NCBI GenBank assembly: GCA_033398695.1
Contig: CM065802.1
Coordinates: forward strand, 165,535,965 to 165,599,964
Direction: 5' to 3'
From: Orobanche coerulescens
Lineage: Eukaryota > Streptophyta > Magnoliopsida > Lamiales > Orobanchaceae
DNA: 64,000 bases
Of the stretch, positions 22,758 to 34,176 are shown one piece after another. A program made the translations under genes and the position numbers. The stretch's first letter is position 1; each line of letters starts with the position of its first letter. The notes under the pieces are model-generated. The model had not been told where the DNA came from, searched no databases, and saw only the letters and a list, made by a program, of their open reading frames with translations.

Positions 22758-23569
22758 AAGGGTCGGGTTTTTTTATTTCTGGTTCGAGGTTGTTTCTTGT
22801 AGGTTTCGGCTGAGGGTTTCTGTTTCCTGAATTTGAGTTCAGGCTCGGCCCAGGACTGAAACTTTGAATATCAATTTCATGGTCGGGGTTGTGTAATTGG
22901 GTTTCGGTTAGGGAGGTCACATTGTTTGTATTTTTGAGTTATTATCTAATGTATATTGATTATTATTTTAGCGTTTAAGAGGATTCAGTCCCCAAATATG
23001 ATGTTGTTGGTACCGAGGGGTTGTGGTCGGACATGGTGTTAGAGGTTCCGATAATATCGCAGAGAAAAGTTTAAGTTCGAATAATACTCGGATTAAAGGC
23101 AGTAGAAGAAGGATTATGAGTTTTACCTCGTAAGATTAAACAGAAATCGGATGTAACGCTACTAGAATGTTTGATCAAACGATGAACCCGATCGGATCCA
23201 TGTTCTGTGCTCCTTAGTTTGCAGAAGAGAATACTGGGAGGTCTGTAGATTTGTTGATGATGGTCGCATTGGATGCTTCCCGGTGTTTTTCTTCTTTTCT
23301 TTTTTTTTTTTGTTTCAATCATGATGAAAGTTGTGGGCAGATTTCTGTCGTGATGTTGTAGAAGGTGAATTATTGTTGGATGATAAATTGTATTTATAGA
23401 TATAGTTTTAAAGTGTTTTAGTTGAATTAGGATTGTATATTAGGATATATATCAAAATTTTGATGAAGTGAGGACTGTGATGGTTCGTCGACTGACAAGG
23501 ATTTCTTAGTTATGGTTAATTAAGTTTAATCATAGTTAATTGAATTTAAAACACATGGTTAAGTATAAT

Positions 23570-23760
23570 TGATATAATAATAATAATGGTATAATAATAA
23601 GTATAAAAGTAGTAATTCGGTAATAATGATAATAATATCACAAAATGATAATGATAATAATAATATTAGTACTAATAAAATAGTAATAATAATATTAATA
23701 ATAATAATAATAATAATATTGATAATATTAATAATAGTAGTGTTAGTATTATGCTTGAAC
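23570..23760. repeat. Low-complexity (TAA/AAT) region
   Basis: Irregular runs of ATA, AAT and TAA trinucleotides fill this part of the 15732 LTR. The apparent isoleucine-rich ORF on the minus strand is only a translation of the repeat. Confidence 0.85.
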
Positions 23761-23937
23761 AAATAATAACACTATTATAATAATGACTACTGATAAAATG
23801 ACTCGGGCTAGAACTTGGGATACGTCAAAATAAATATTCATGATCTTATAAATGAGATTAAATGAAACGAAAATGCATTATTAATATTATTATAAATAAT
23901 AATATTATACTATAAAAATGGCGGATATTACATAATC

Positions 23938-25762
23938 ACTCGGAGAAATCCAAATCTGTTGACAGTGAGAAGAAGATGGTCTGAAAAAAGAGACTCGTTC
24001 CCGGCAGCAGCTCCCCTACAGCTGTCGAAAGAAGAAGAAGATGAAGACTAATAAGTCTTTAAAGTGGAAGATATTCCTACAGCACGTCTAGTGGCTACAG
24101 CGATCACTGAGGCAGTTCTGCCTACTGCACCATCTTCCGCAGTAGTTGACCCACAGGGTCCAACCCCTATGGAAGAAACGTTGGATGCTCCTACAGCAGT
24201 TCTTGAGCATGTGGCGGCTATGACGAATGACCAGTCATTTGTCAAGTTGGAAGGAACCGGTGAATTGGCTACCCCTTTGGAGCCAACAGTCACCACTCCT
24301 AACAGGGCCCCTACCCATGTAAGGAGTCCCTCTCCCAATAGGGAATCCAACCCTGTCAGGGGTCCCTCTACTCAATAGGCTCCCATACCTATGGGGGATT
24401 CCAACTGAACAGTAGAACCGTCTAATGTTCGGAGTCCCCCCACATGGAAATAATCAGTCAAACACTCCTCCAAGTCCAGATCAACGAAGCATTCGAACGC
24501 TTCAAAACATGGAAAGCATACAGGGTCGCCCCAGACGAATTCCTGTATAAATGGGAAGACTGAAAGGAGGAAGACATGTTTGTTCTGGAAGTCATGGACA
24601 CCCATAACGTCGAGGTCCTGATCATATGGGATGATCCCTTTTGCCATGATCTCATCACATCCTATTTTGTGGCGAAGGAAAAGACCCGACTGAAATGGAA
24701 GTCTCAGTCCGATGACAAGAGTCGGAGCCCCAGCCATCACTCAGATCCTGATTTAGGTGGAGATGATGATGACCTTCAAACAGGTATGAGGATGATCCAC
24801 GATAATGCTCGCGAGAAGGAATTTGCCAAGTCCAATGCCGCTGAAGGCCAGGGGACTTCTAATGCACCAAAACCATCATCTTCCGCCCTGGAAGAATGAG
24901 TACCTCCGACTGGAGAAGATGGATCTCGCGCCGTCCAAGAGAAGTATTCAGTACCTTTTACAGAACAGACGGAAGCTGATAGCTAGTAGGGGGAATCAGT
25001 CCCTCTTGTACTCCAGGCTACAGAAATTGAGTAGATACATGAGGAATCAGTCCCCTATGTCTCCCAAACAGTACCAATACTGGAACCATCCGAGGTTCTC
25101 GTCCCTCAACAGGTATCCACTCCTATCCCTACATGATCACCATCTAGATCAGAAGAGGACTTCCAAGTTGAAAACCAACCCCAGAGGCCTAATCACAATG
25201 TCGTTCTCAAATAGCTTGGAGAGAAATTTGGCTCTAAAATCGGTCACCCGCACTCTCCCCGCACTAAAGACAAGATTGAGCAACTTCAGCATATCGGTCG
25301 CCAAACTGTATTTATACAGGATGCTGTCAAAGCCCTGTATGATGTCGGCAATAAGATCGACTGGATGCGCGAGACTGCTCAGTATGAAATTCTGAAGCTA
25401 CAAAGGGTTGTGCAGGATATCGAAGAGGCATTCCACCTCATGCCAAATGCCCTATGACAGGCCCTCAATCAGCTGAAACAGCATCAGGAGCGAATCCTGA
25501 AGCAAAAGAAAGAGAAACTACATGTTGCGGAAGCCAAAATAGTCGCCGCCCTCGAGTACACTAGATTGAGACTCACTGCTCACGATCAAAAAATCGATGA
25601 CCTTACAACAGTGGTCGTCAGTCTAGTGGACTCGATTAAAGATCCGAAAGACAAGTAGGCCAAATCGATGGATATTCTTCGGGATGTTCATAGTAAGGTC
25701 TCTGAGCTTGATAACGCCAAAAAGGGAGAAGAAGCTAGAGAGGCAGAAAGGTGGTGGAGGAT
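23938..25762 (+). pseudogene. Extra (env-position) ORF of copia-1, C-terminal half
   Basis: After the second TAATC the reading frame continues that of 15731 and soon meets a TGA near 23980. A proline/threonine-rich part follows (24064-24378), then an acidic segment with PSHHSDPDLGGDDDD (about 24730-24775). The C-terminal 180 codons (about 25200-25760) are rich in Q, K, E and L with heptad-like spacing, so a coiled coil is likely. Stops at about 24376, 24897, 25456 and 25656 and frame changes show decay. The ORF runs up to the polypurine tract before the LTR at 25763. A coiled coil here agrees with Sirevirus env-like proteins, but the function is unknown. Confidence 0.6.
25747..25762 (+). other. 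Polypurine tract of copia-1
   Basis: The purine run AAAGGTGGTGGAGGA immediately precedes TGTTAGG, the LTR start. This is the plus-strand priming site and marks the LTR on its right as the 3' LTR of copia-1. Confidence 0.75.
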
Positions 25763-27023
25763 TGTTAGGATAAACATTTCTATTTTGGTAATTGCCAACA
25801 TACAGCAAGTAGTCTCAAATAAGTCATAAAATTGTCAAGTATGGAGGCTGTTAGAAACCGTCATATAGCCCCAACATATAGCAAAGAGTTCTTTGATAGT
25901 TTATCCTACAGAACCTTCCTCATACATCAAAGAGACGCCATATGCTGGATACAACATGCAGGCTGAAGGTGTTTTACTTAGAAAAGGTAAAACACATCCA
26001 ATAGGATTGAATATAAAAGGGATTTAAACCATTGTGAGATAAACATTGTTTATTCATAAATTATTCACAGTTAAAGCAGCATTTATTGCTGATAGGACAA
26101 CATTTAATACAGCTGGAGAGAGAAAAGTCTGAACGCTCTGAAGAGCATTTAATGCGAAGACAGAAAGCATGTCTGAAGCATTAAATGGGATCTACTTTAA
26201 TTTAAACTTTCAGCAGCCGCCAATCAAGTGACAGACATCAACATCTCACCAACCAGCAACGGCTTCATTTATAATGAATACATTTCCAAGGTTATAAATA
26301 CCCTCAAGCCAGAGGACTCAAACATCCAAGTTATTCATAATCACAAAAGCTCTGACAAGATCACACATTCTAGCGATTACAAAGAAGTATATTTAGTGAG
26401 CATACAGCATTATCCAAACGAAGAAATATACAAGTCCTCAACGCAAACAGCACAGCATACATCTATTGTTCATTCGTGATAAAGCTGCTGTTTGAGAAGT
26501 GTTCTACCCTATTCGTTGAGAATTATCATCAGCCTGTGCGGACTAAGGATCTTTGCATATTCCGACATGTGTGGGAAGAATAGCATTGACGATGAAGCTT
26601 CAAGCTATATGAGAGGAAGCGACTCTAGAAAGAGCTCAAGCCAATCTATGTGAACGGCCCAAAGCTACAGTCCATGTATCAATCTGTGTGAACGATACAC
26701 GTACAGGTTTAGTTAAAGTAACGTAGTTGTGTACGTAGTGATTTTAATAAACTCTTTACTCATGTATGGAGGACCAGTGGACGTAGAGGTGTTTACCTCG
26801 AACCACTTTAAACTGTGTGCTATTTACTTTCAGTATTTATTGTTTTGATTTAATAGTATACATTGTAAAACCCTGTACGCTCCAAGCAAATAGGAGAAAG
26901 CCTAGTTGGTGTATTTACAGCAACTCACACAACAAACTTCCGCTACGTAAACTAATTTCGAAAACTGTACAGCTTACTGTGTTTCCATATTCAAGCTATT
27001 TATTGTATACTAAGTGGCTAACA
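25763..27023 (+). repeat. Copia LTR (1261 bp) shared by copia-1 and copia-2
   Basis: It begins TGTTAG and ends CTAACA, a perfect 6 bp terminal inverted repeat. TATAAATA is at 26293-26300. A polypurine tract lies directly on its left and a primer-binding site directly on its right. It is therefore the 3' LTR of one internal region and the 5' LTR of the next. Four imperfect GCATTTAATGC-like words lie at 26078-26187, upstream of the TATA box. Confidence 0.88.
26293..26300 (+). promoter_or_regulatory. TATA box of the copia LTR
   Basis: TATAAATA is followed by CCCTCAAG. The equivalent site in the copia-1 5' LTR is the point where the Tekay-like element is inserted (5952/5953). Confidence 0.7.
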
Positions 27024-27141
27024 AGTGGTATCGGAGCGGTTGATTCTAAAAAGAATCAGTCGATTTTTTACTGAGTCAGTTCCACAAATCACTAGTTTTT
27101 GAAAACCGTATCACATTTTCATCATCTTGCCTATTTCTCAA

Positions 27142-29390
27142 ATGAATACCTCTATGATAAATAAGGTTCCTATGTCTATTAACGAGTTTGATGACTAGAG
27201 AATTAGGATGGAGGATCATCTTGTAGCCATGCACGAGGAGATGATATTCGTCATCCAAGAAGGTCCAATAAAGATAATGAAGGTTAATTCTGCCGCAAGG
27301 ATAGAAGGACAACCTTATGCTGAAATGCTCCAGAAGGAGAACGAGCAAAGGACAACTGGTGATCGCAAGCGTGCGAATCTCGATAATGTAGCTAAGAATG
27401 CGCTGTTTGTCACTCTAGACAAAGGCACATTCTCAAAGGTAAAAAGCTGTAAGACAGCGAAGGAAATCTGGGAGAAACTCAAGCTTTGAATCTTTTGAAA
27501 CGAACTCTTCTGAAACGCTTGAGGGGCTTGACCTCAGATTCACTGGCATTGTCGGTGAACTTGAAGCATTGGGTAAAGTGTATACCCAAAAGGAGAAAAA
27601 TTTAAAAATCCTTAGATCACTCCCTGCCCGATGGGACATTAAGACTGCACCCATGTGTGTATCCTGTAACCTTAATGATATTTCTACTTTTGACCTATTC
27701 TCTGACCTCAAAGCTTTTGAGTATGATATTGACAGGAGAGAAAAGGTCGAAGAGTCACCTGCCAAGACTATAGCGTTGGCGTCAGATTCGACAGAGACAC
27801 GATCGCACCCAAAGACATCCAAATACTCACACAAGACTGCATACATTGATGATGACATCCTGTCACGAGATGAAATGCCCGTGCTCATGCACAAATTCAA
27901 AAAGTTCATCACACGGTCTGGAAAGACTCCATACAGGCCCAAGCCTTTTCACAAGGTCAACTCAGATACTCCCTCATCCGGTGATTCTAACTTATGCTAT
28001 AATTGTAGGAAATCGAGACATTATGCAAATAAATGTCCACATTCAAAAGTGCAAAAGTTGCCAGAAGCTGAGCAACAAGAAAAGGATGAAAGAAGACGTG
28101 TCTGGAAAAACAGGCTCAAGGCCCTAAGTGGTGAATCAGAAGCCTCGCTTGCGTCCAACAAGACCGAGGAGTGTCGTTAGGCTATCACTGATAGTGACTC
28201 GTCCGATGATGAGATGGAAGATAAAGCATATATATGCTTTATTGCCAAAGAAATTCAGGACGATGAAGATAACGATAATGAAATAAGCTCAAATTCGATT
28301 ACTCCCACAAATGCATCGCATACTTTTGAAACTTGATGAATGAATTCAAAAACATTTAAAAGGCCCATGAGACTTTAAAACGAGAAAACATACAGCTCTA
28401 AATTTCAGATTTAGAGCTGAGAGATGAAAATGACTTGCTGAAAAATAATTACGAAAACATGTCTACTGACTGCGAAAACAGCAAAGTCACAAGTGAAAAA
28501 CTCATGGAAAGCAATCATCCACTTGCCCATGATCTAAATGAGGTTAAGTCAGATAATGAGAGTAAGATATATGATTTTGCTTTACTCTAAGCCAAAGTAA
28601 AAACTCTCGAGAAACGAGACGGAGAATTAGAGACCATCTTTAAATCATTCGAGAAATCATCTAAATTGATGGAAGAAATTCTAAGCAGTGGGCAACATAC
28701 TCATGATAAAAGTGGCTTAGGATATAACTCATTCTCCAATAAGGGAAAAACTAGTACGGTATTTGTTAGGGGTGTGGAATCCATTCTTGTACCTGAATAA
28801 ATTCCAAGCCCTGCAAAGGCTACAGTTTCCCCACGTACAGCGAAGGCTGCGATTCCGCCACCTAGATCATATCACAAAAAGCAGAAATCTCAGCCTCCTA
28901 GACCTGTAAGGCGTAATCAACAGCATGCTCCCCGAGCATACCAAAAGCGCCACCAGCCATTCAGAATGAAGGCTGTATCTAAGTATCAAAGGCAAGCACC
29001 ACTTTACTTCCAACAGTACAGTGTGCCTAGATATTGGATACATGATCCCTGTTATCCATCCATAAAGTTGGTCACCGCGCAATATCATCAACAGCTCTAG
29101 AAATTCAACTGGAGACCCAGAAGACAAGTTGTAAGGTCTAAGAAAATGGCTCCACCTCTGAGACGGCAATCGTACTGGAATAATAATAATAACCCTAAAT
29201 TTTACATGCATGATTATCAAAGTTACAGCGACTACGTGCCTGCCCCACATAGACATCACAAAACTGGACCAAAAGCAACCTACAGTAAAACCAATTGTTG
29301 TTAGGCAAATATGGGTACCAAAAGGCACTAACATTCATGAACCCAACAATCAAAGGGGACCTAAATCTACTTAAATTATGTGCTTACAGG
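27142..29390 (+). pseudogene. copia-2 gag and linker
   Basis: The ATG at 27142 starts MNTSMINKVPMSINEFDD, and a TAG follows at 27196-27198 where copia-1 has Trp. The frame 27208-27489 covers the conserved N-terminal part. About 60 bp are missing near 27484 relative to copia-1 (7158-7215). The frame 27569-28180 holds the CCHC knuckle (CYNCRKSRHYANKC, glycine replaced by serine-arginine) at about 27995-28036. Decayed acidic and coiled-coil parts (28180-28790) and the Q/Y/R-rich linker (28860-29280) follow. It is not translatable as one protein. Confidence 0.8.
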
Positions 29391-30640
29391 ATATCAAGGA
29401 GAAGGACATCTGGTACTTTAACAGCGGATGTTCTCGGCACATGACAGGATATATTAGCAAGCTGTCAGACTATGTAGAAGGCCGTGGTCCAAAGGTGCGC
29501 TTTGGTGATAAGTCCAAAGGAAGAACAAGAGGGAAGGGAAACCTGCTTGTAGGAAAGTTCAAAGTCACCGACATAGCATATGTTGAAGTCCTACAGTACA
29601 ATCTACTTAGCATCAGCTAATTCTGTGACAAACAATTCTCGGTGAAATTCTATATAGACCACTGTAGAGTGAAGTACATCAAGACCAAATAAATCGTTCT
29701 CACAGGAAGCAGGTCAGGTAATATGAATATTGCTGACTGGAAGCCTACAAGCTCCACTATTCCCTATTTTGTTACCAAAGGCACTGCAGATCAAAGCTGG
29801 CTATGGCACAAGAGGATGTCTCACATCAACTTCAAGACAATCAACAAACTTGCCAGACATGGAATGGTTAGAGGCTTACCCGATGTGTTATTTCAAAAAG
29901 ACAGCATCTGTGGACCCTGTCAGAAAGGCAAACAAGTCAAAATGGCCCTAAAAAGCAAATCATATCTGTCCACCCACAGGGTTCTAGATATGCTACACAT
30001 GGACCTCTACGGCCCTGATGACCCTGTAAGTTTGGGAGGTAAGAAATATTGTCTCATTATTGTTGATGATTACTCCAGGTATGCTTGGACAATTTTTCTA
30101 AACAAGAAGAAAGAAACGACAACAAAGTTGCCAGAGCACCTGAAAAGCTTCAGAATGAGAAAAGGTTGAGTATCGTGTCCATTCGTTTTGACAGAGGTAC
30201 TGAATTCACAAACCGCTTTATAGAGCAATACTGTTCGGACAATGGCATACAGCACGAATACTCAGTATCCCGGACTCCTCAACAAAATGGTGTTGCCAAG
30301 CGAAAGAATAGTACCCGCAAGGAAGCTACAAGAACCATGATCGCCGCAAGCAAGTTGTCGCGGCGGTTCTGGGCGAAGCAACAAATACAGTGTGTTATAC
30401 ATAAAACTATTGTATCATCAACAAGCGTCATAACAAAACTGCATATGAGGTATGGAATGATAAAACTCCATTAGTTTAGTATTTTCACATCTATAGATGT
30501 CGGTGTTATGCTCTGAATAATGGGAAAGATCAACTCAAGACCTTTGATGAGAAGTCGGACGAAGGAATCTTTGTAGGATACTCCTCTGTCAGCAAAGATT
30601 TCAGGATCTTTAACAAAAGGAAGCTGACCATAAGACTCCA
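29391..30640 (+). pseudogene. copia-2 protease and integrase
   Basis: The protease motif is WYFNSGCSRHMTG: the catalytic Asp is Asn (AAC at 29420-29422). The frame 29723-30169 covers GAG-pre-integrase (LWHKRMSHINF), CGPCQKGKQ and D1 (VDDYSRYAWT). After a frameshift the frame 30085-30474 has the second Asp region (FDRGTEF, DNGIQHEYS). The catalytic Glu of the NGVAERKN motif is Lys (AAG 30298-30300). About 90 bp are missing near 30633 compared with copia-1. Protease and integrase are therefore both dead, by mutations different from those in copia-1. Confidence 0.88.
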
Positions 30641-31009
30641 ATAGAACCTTTCATAGACTTAGAAATCAATCCCGCATCTGTAAGAACAGAAGTAGTCGAA
30701 GATGATGCTGTACAAGCTGAAGCTGAAACTACAGCACCTCAAGATACAGTACAGGATGCCGAACTAGAACCTGACAGGATATGGTTGAAAGATCACCCAC
30801 ATGATTTAATTATAGGTGATATTGATGCTGGTGTATCTACCTATAAAAGAATTCAAAGTACACAAGGAGATGTACTATGTGCGCAAGAAGAATCCGATTC
30901 TGAGAAATCTCATTTTCCTGTATGAAAATCTCAAGCTGAACTTAGGAGACTAACTATTTTCACCCTAGCTGTATTCTTAGCTCAATCCAAACCTGTTTCT
31001 CCCAATGAA

Positions 31010-31299
31010 GCTTTAAATAATTCTCACTGGATTACTTCTATGGAAGAAGAGCTTAGCGGTTTCGAGAGAAACAATGTATGGTATCTAGTACCATGGCCAG
31101 AACATCAAGCTGTAATTGGAACCAAATGGGTATTTAGAAACAAGAAGTATGATAATGGAATTGTTATCAGGAACAAATCCCGTCTAGTCGCACAAGGCTA
31201 CAGACAGAAACAAGGCATAGACTACGACTGTAGCCAGACTAGAAGCCATCAGGATATTCCTAGCTTTTGCCACCCATAAGAGTTTTATAGTATATCAAA
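31010..31299 (+). pseudogene. copia-2 reverse transcriptase, N-terminal fragment
   Basis: The frame 31040-31279 begins MEEELSGFERNNVWYLVP and contains GTKWVFRNKKYDNG and SRLVAQGYRQKQGIDY, the entry segment of copia RT. A frame change near 31225 precedes the break. The palm domain with the YVDD box is absent. Confidence 0.85.
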
Positions 31300-32470
31300 T
31301 GCACCAAGGAATCTCATATCATTTGCAATCATATTTTTTCTACTCTTTACAATCTTATCCATTTTTCAATATTCATATCTACTCACTCGGGCATCAATGG
31401 ATCACATGACCAAATCATCTTAATCAATTCTCCATCATCTTATCTTCTATAGACACAACTCTTAGCTTCACCCTGATCACCTCATTCTTTAGACGTTCTT
31501 TTCTTATATGGACACACATCCACCATAGCATATGCATCTCCATCACATTCAGCTTTTAAATGTGACATTGTTTTCCGCCCGAAATTCGGTGCCATATAAT
31601 AGTCAGTCCTAAATGTCATGCCATTAAATTAATGTTCAGTTTATGAGGCATGCTAGGATCACATAGCAACCTCATGGCAACCTTGTGGCACTATTAGAAT
31701 TCAATCAACCAGCCTTAATTTTGTAAGCTACTCACTATCTAGATCTCCATCCTTTGGGACAACTGGTCCAAGATAATGGAAAGTGATCATAGTCGCATAT
31801 TTTCGCTCAACTTACACTCCAGATATTCAATCTTACTTTTGTTTAGCTAAATCGCGAGCTTCTAAAGTAACCTTCAAAATTTCTAACTTTACTTGAACTC
31901 CAATCTTCATCTCATCAATCAACATAATATCATCTGTGAAATAATATACCAAGGAATGTCATCTTGAACTGACATTGTCAGTTTGTCCGTAGATATGGTA
32001 AAGAGAAAAGGGCTAAGAGCAGATCCTTGTGCACCCTAACTGTAATGAAGAACTCTTCTTTGCTCCCAACATTAGTTCGTGCACTTATACTAGCTCCCTC
32101 ATACATGCCCTTTACGAGGTAAATATACTTACGAGATACTCTATGCTATATACTTTATCATATACGTTGTATAAATCAATATAAATCATATGTGGATCTT
32201 AGTTTATATAAGTAGTGTTTCATCATCCGTATCATATGATACATTGATTCCGTGGTCAATTTCCCAGGTATAAATCCAAACTGCTTTTTTGAGATCTTCA
32301 CACATTTTACGAGCCTTTATTCAATCACATGTTCTCGTAGTTTTATGGTATGACTCATTAGTTTACTTTTGTGATAATTAGCATAATATTGAACCTCACC
32401 ATTGTTCTTATAGAAAGGTACGAGAGCACTTTTCCTCCATGCTAATGTGATCTTGTTGCGTCTCCAAATA
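31300..32470 (-). pseudogene. LINE (non-LTR) reverse transcriptase fragment, RTE-like
   Basis: Read on the minus strand from about 32440, degraded frames give PFYKNNGEVQ, NYHKSKLMSHTIKLRE, QFGFIPGKLTTESMY (near 32260-32300) and VKGMYEGASISARTNVG (near 32070-32110). KMIWSCDPL follows near 31400. These follow the order of plant LINE RT (fingers, palm, then the C-terminal 'RWFGHV'-like motif). Many stops and frameshifts are present and the FADD box is not readable. The C-terminal end faces the break in copia-2 at 31299. The RTE assignment is from memory of the motif wording. Confidence 0.7.
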
Positions 32471-32500
32471 TTGCTGAAATGTATAGTTGTAATTTGATCT

Positions 32501-33700
32501 TGTTGGACACAATATACTCAAGGAACGGCTAGGGGGGGTCGTGAATAAGTTTTGCCCAACCTCTTACAAATTACTGCAATATAGAAGTCTTTAAAGGTTG
32601 TCATAGTGAAACAAAGGGTGTGCAGTCCTGTAGGCTTGGTGCTTACGTAAAATTTTGCAGAGTAAGTATATTAATTAAACTACAAGTATGAATGCAGTAC
32701 GATGACAAGTATGAGAGTTGTAGGAAACTAGTAAAGACAGTATTTTTAGAGTAACTGGAGCGAAGTTTTCTATGTCGACTGCTCCATACAAGAGGTACTC
32801 ACTAGAATTAATGTACTACAAACAATAATTATGAAACTAGGAACTGTCGCATGTTGCATCACTCACATGAATTGATACACTTGGTCTATGCAACTACACC
32901 ATTCACATAGATTGGCGTAAGGTGTATTTGAATCGTCTTTTTCATCGCACATATGTCGGAAGTTGGATTCCTTCTATGTACCTTCATCCCACACAGGTCG
33001 GGAGCCTGTTGGCTGTATCAATCTACAAAAGATCTATTCTCTCAACTTAAAGTAGGGTAAAATCAGGTAAGAACAATAGCTTTAGATTTTCAAGTAACAC
33101 TCTGTAGTGTGTTATTCTCAAGTTGAGGACTTATAACTTTTTCTTAATGTAGGATTATACATTGTATGGTTTTTAGTGAACTTTGATCATTGATTCGTGT
33201 AAGTGTGTAAGTTATTTTTCAAGTCCTCTTCATGAATATATATTTTCTGATTTACAATCGTTCATTAATATCGCCGTTGTTGGTTGGTGAGATATTAACA
33301 GCTCGTGAATGGAAGATTCGGAATTCGAAATAAAGTAATTCTATGTTTCTCAGTATTAAATACAGTCAGAAAATCGTTAGCAGTCAATAGATGCTTTTGT
33401 AGACCTCCAGTATGTGGCGTATCGAATAGTCTCCATCTGCATTAAATACGTTCCGATTATGATTAATTTAGGAATATCTAATTCCCTTATTCACAACAGT
33501 ATCGACTTATAGAACTTATATTGTAAGAAGTATTCACATTTTTCATTATGTGGAGCCAACAACAAAATATGTTGTAACTTAAAGGTTCTCTTGCTGCAGA
33601 AAAGGTCTTGTTGCTATGGGTTATGATAATTGCAGGATGTTGCGGTGTGATGTTGCTAAGGTTTTGCATTTATAAAAAAATAATAGGAATTCTCCCAACA
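32501..33700 (-). repeat. Diverged copia LTR, minus strand (1200 bp)
   Basis: On the minus strand it starts TGTTGGGAGAATTCC and ends GTGTCCAACA. A purine run (reverse complement of 33701-33716) abuts its start as a polypurine tract would. Internal stretches (about 32850-33010) match, on the opposite strand, the copia LTR part around 26520-26710 with the GTGTGAACGATACA landmark. No matching duplication flanks it (GATCT against GTTTT). It is a relic of a related family. Confidence 0.6.
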
Positions 33701-34176
33701 GTTTTTCCCTCTTTGAAAATGTCAAAATTCAACTCTAAGTCGTGAAAAATCTAACTTATGCTATAAAGCGAACAGCTTGCAGGTATGTTATAAACAAGTA
33801 AGAATACATCCTAACTCACTATGTTTTCACAACTTAAACTATAATTAACTCATATGCACAATCCTACAGCGAATGTACAACATATAGCTTGATCTATAGA
33901 CGGGGCACGGGCAAGTTCGTGTAAGTTCCTTGCAAAAATTAAAAGAATTTCGATATCTTTTCAAGTCTTTGGTACAAGTGCGTAAAGCTAAATTAAATTA
34001 CAAGTTGTAATCTCTTGGGCCTAATATATCATCTTATTATTTAATTATAAACAATAGTAAACATCATATCCGCGGAACCATCCGGGATAATTACACACCA
34101 AATAAACATTATTTGGAGTAAACTCCAAATAATCTATCTCAACTCATTGGGATAATTAATAAAACTTTTTATAAAC
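33701..34176. other. Unassigned A/T-rich stretch
   Basis: I see no coding frame. By position it could be the internal 3' end of the minus-strand copia relic whose LTR ends at 33700. A degenerate run (33840-33900) mentions no known motif. Confidence 0.3.

Larger units (their letters stand above)
15732..23932 (+). mobile_element. LTR-type insertion with target duplication TAATC, itself carrying two insertions
   Basis: The insertion starts TGTAACGCCCC, ends GATATTACA, and is flanked by TAATC on both sides (15727-15731 and 23933-23937). Removing the two nested elements (16892-21312 and 21674-22757, each with one duplication) leaves about 2.7 kb of non-coding DNA. A TATAAATA box lies about 1 kb from its start at 16745. 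No internal primer site or second terminus was found, so a solo LTR in plus orientation is the simplest reading. It interrupts the extra ORF of copia-1. Confidence 0.8.
27024..31299 (+). mobile_element. copia-2: internal region from primer site to the middle of RT
   Basis: TGGTATCGGAGC (27026-27037) is the primer site. Gag, protease, integrase and the start of RT follow, all in copia-1 order with high similarity. The element stops abruptly in RT at about 31299 (at FIVYQM), where minus-strand LINE sequence begins. No right LTR of this copy was found. Confidence 0.85.

Noticed and set aside
23559..23762. Isoleucine-rich minus-strand ORF
   Set aside because: It is a translation of low-complexity ATA/TAA repeats.
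24372..24740. Minus-strand 122-codon ORF
   Set aside because: It is the antisense of the degraded env-position ORF, whose plus-strand frames continue on both sides.
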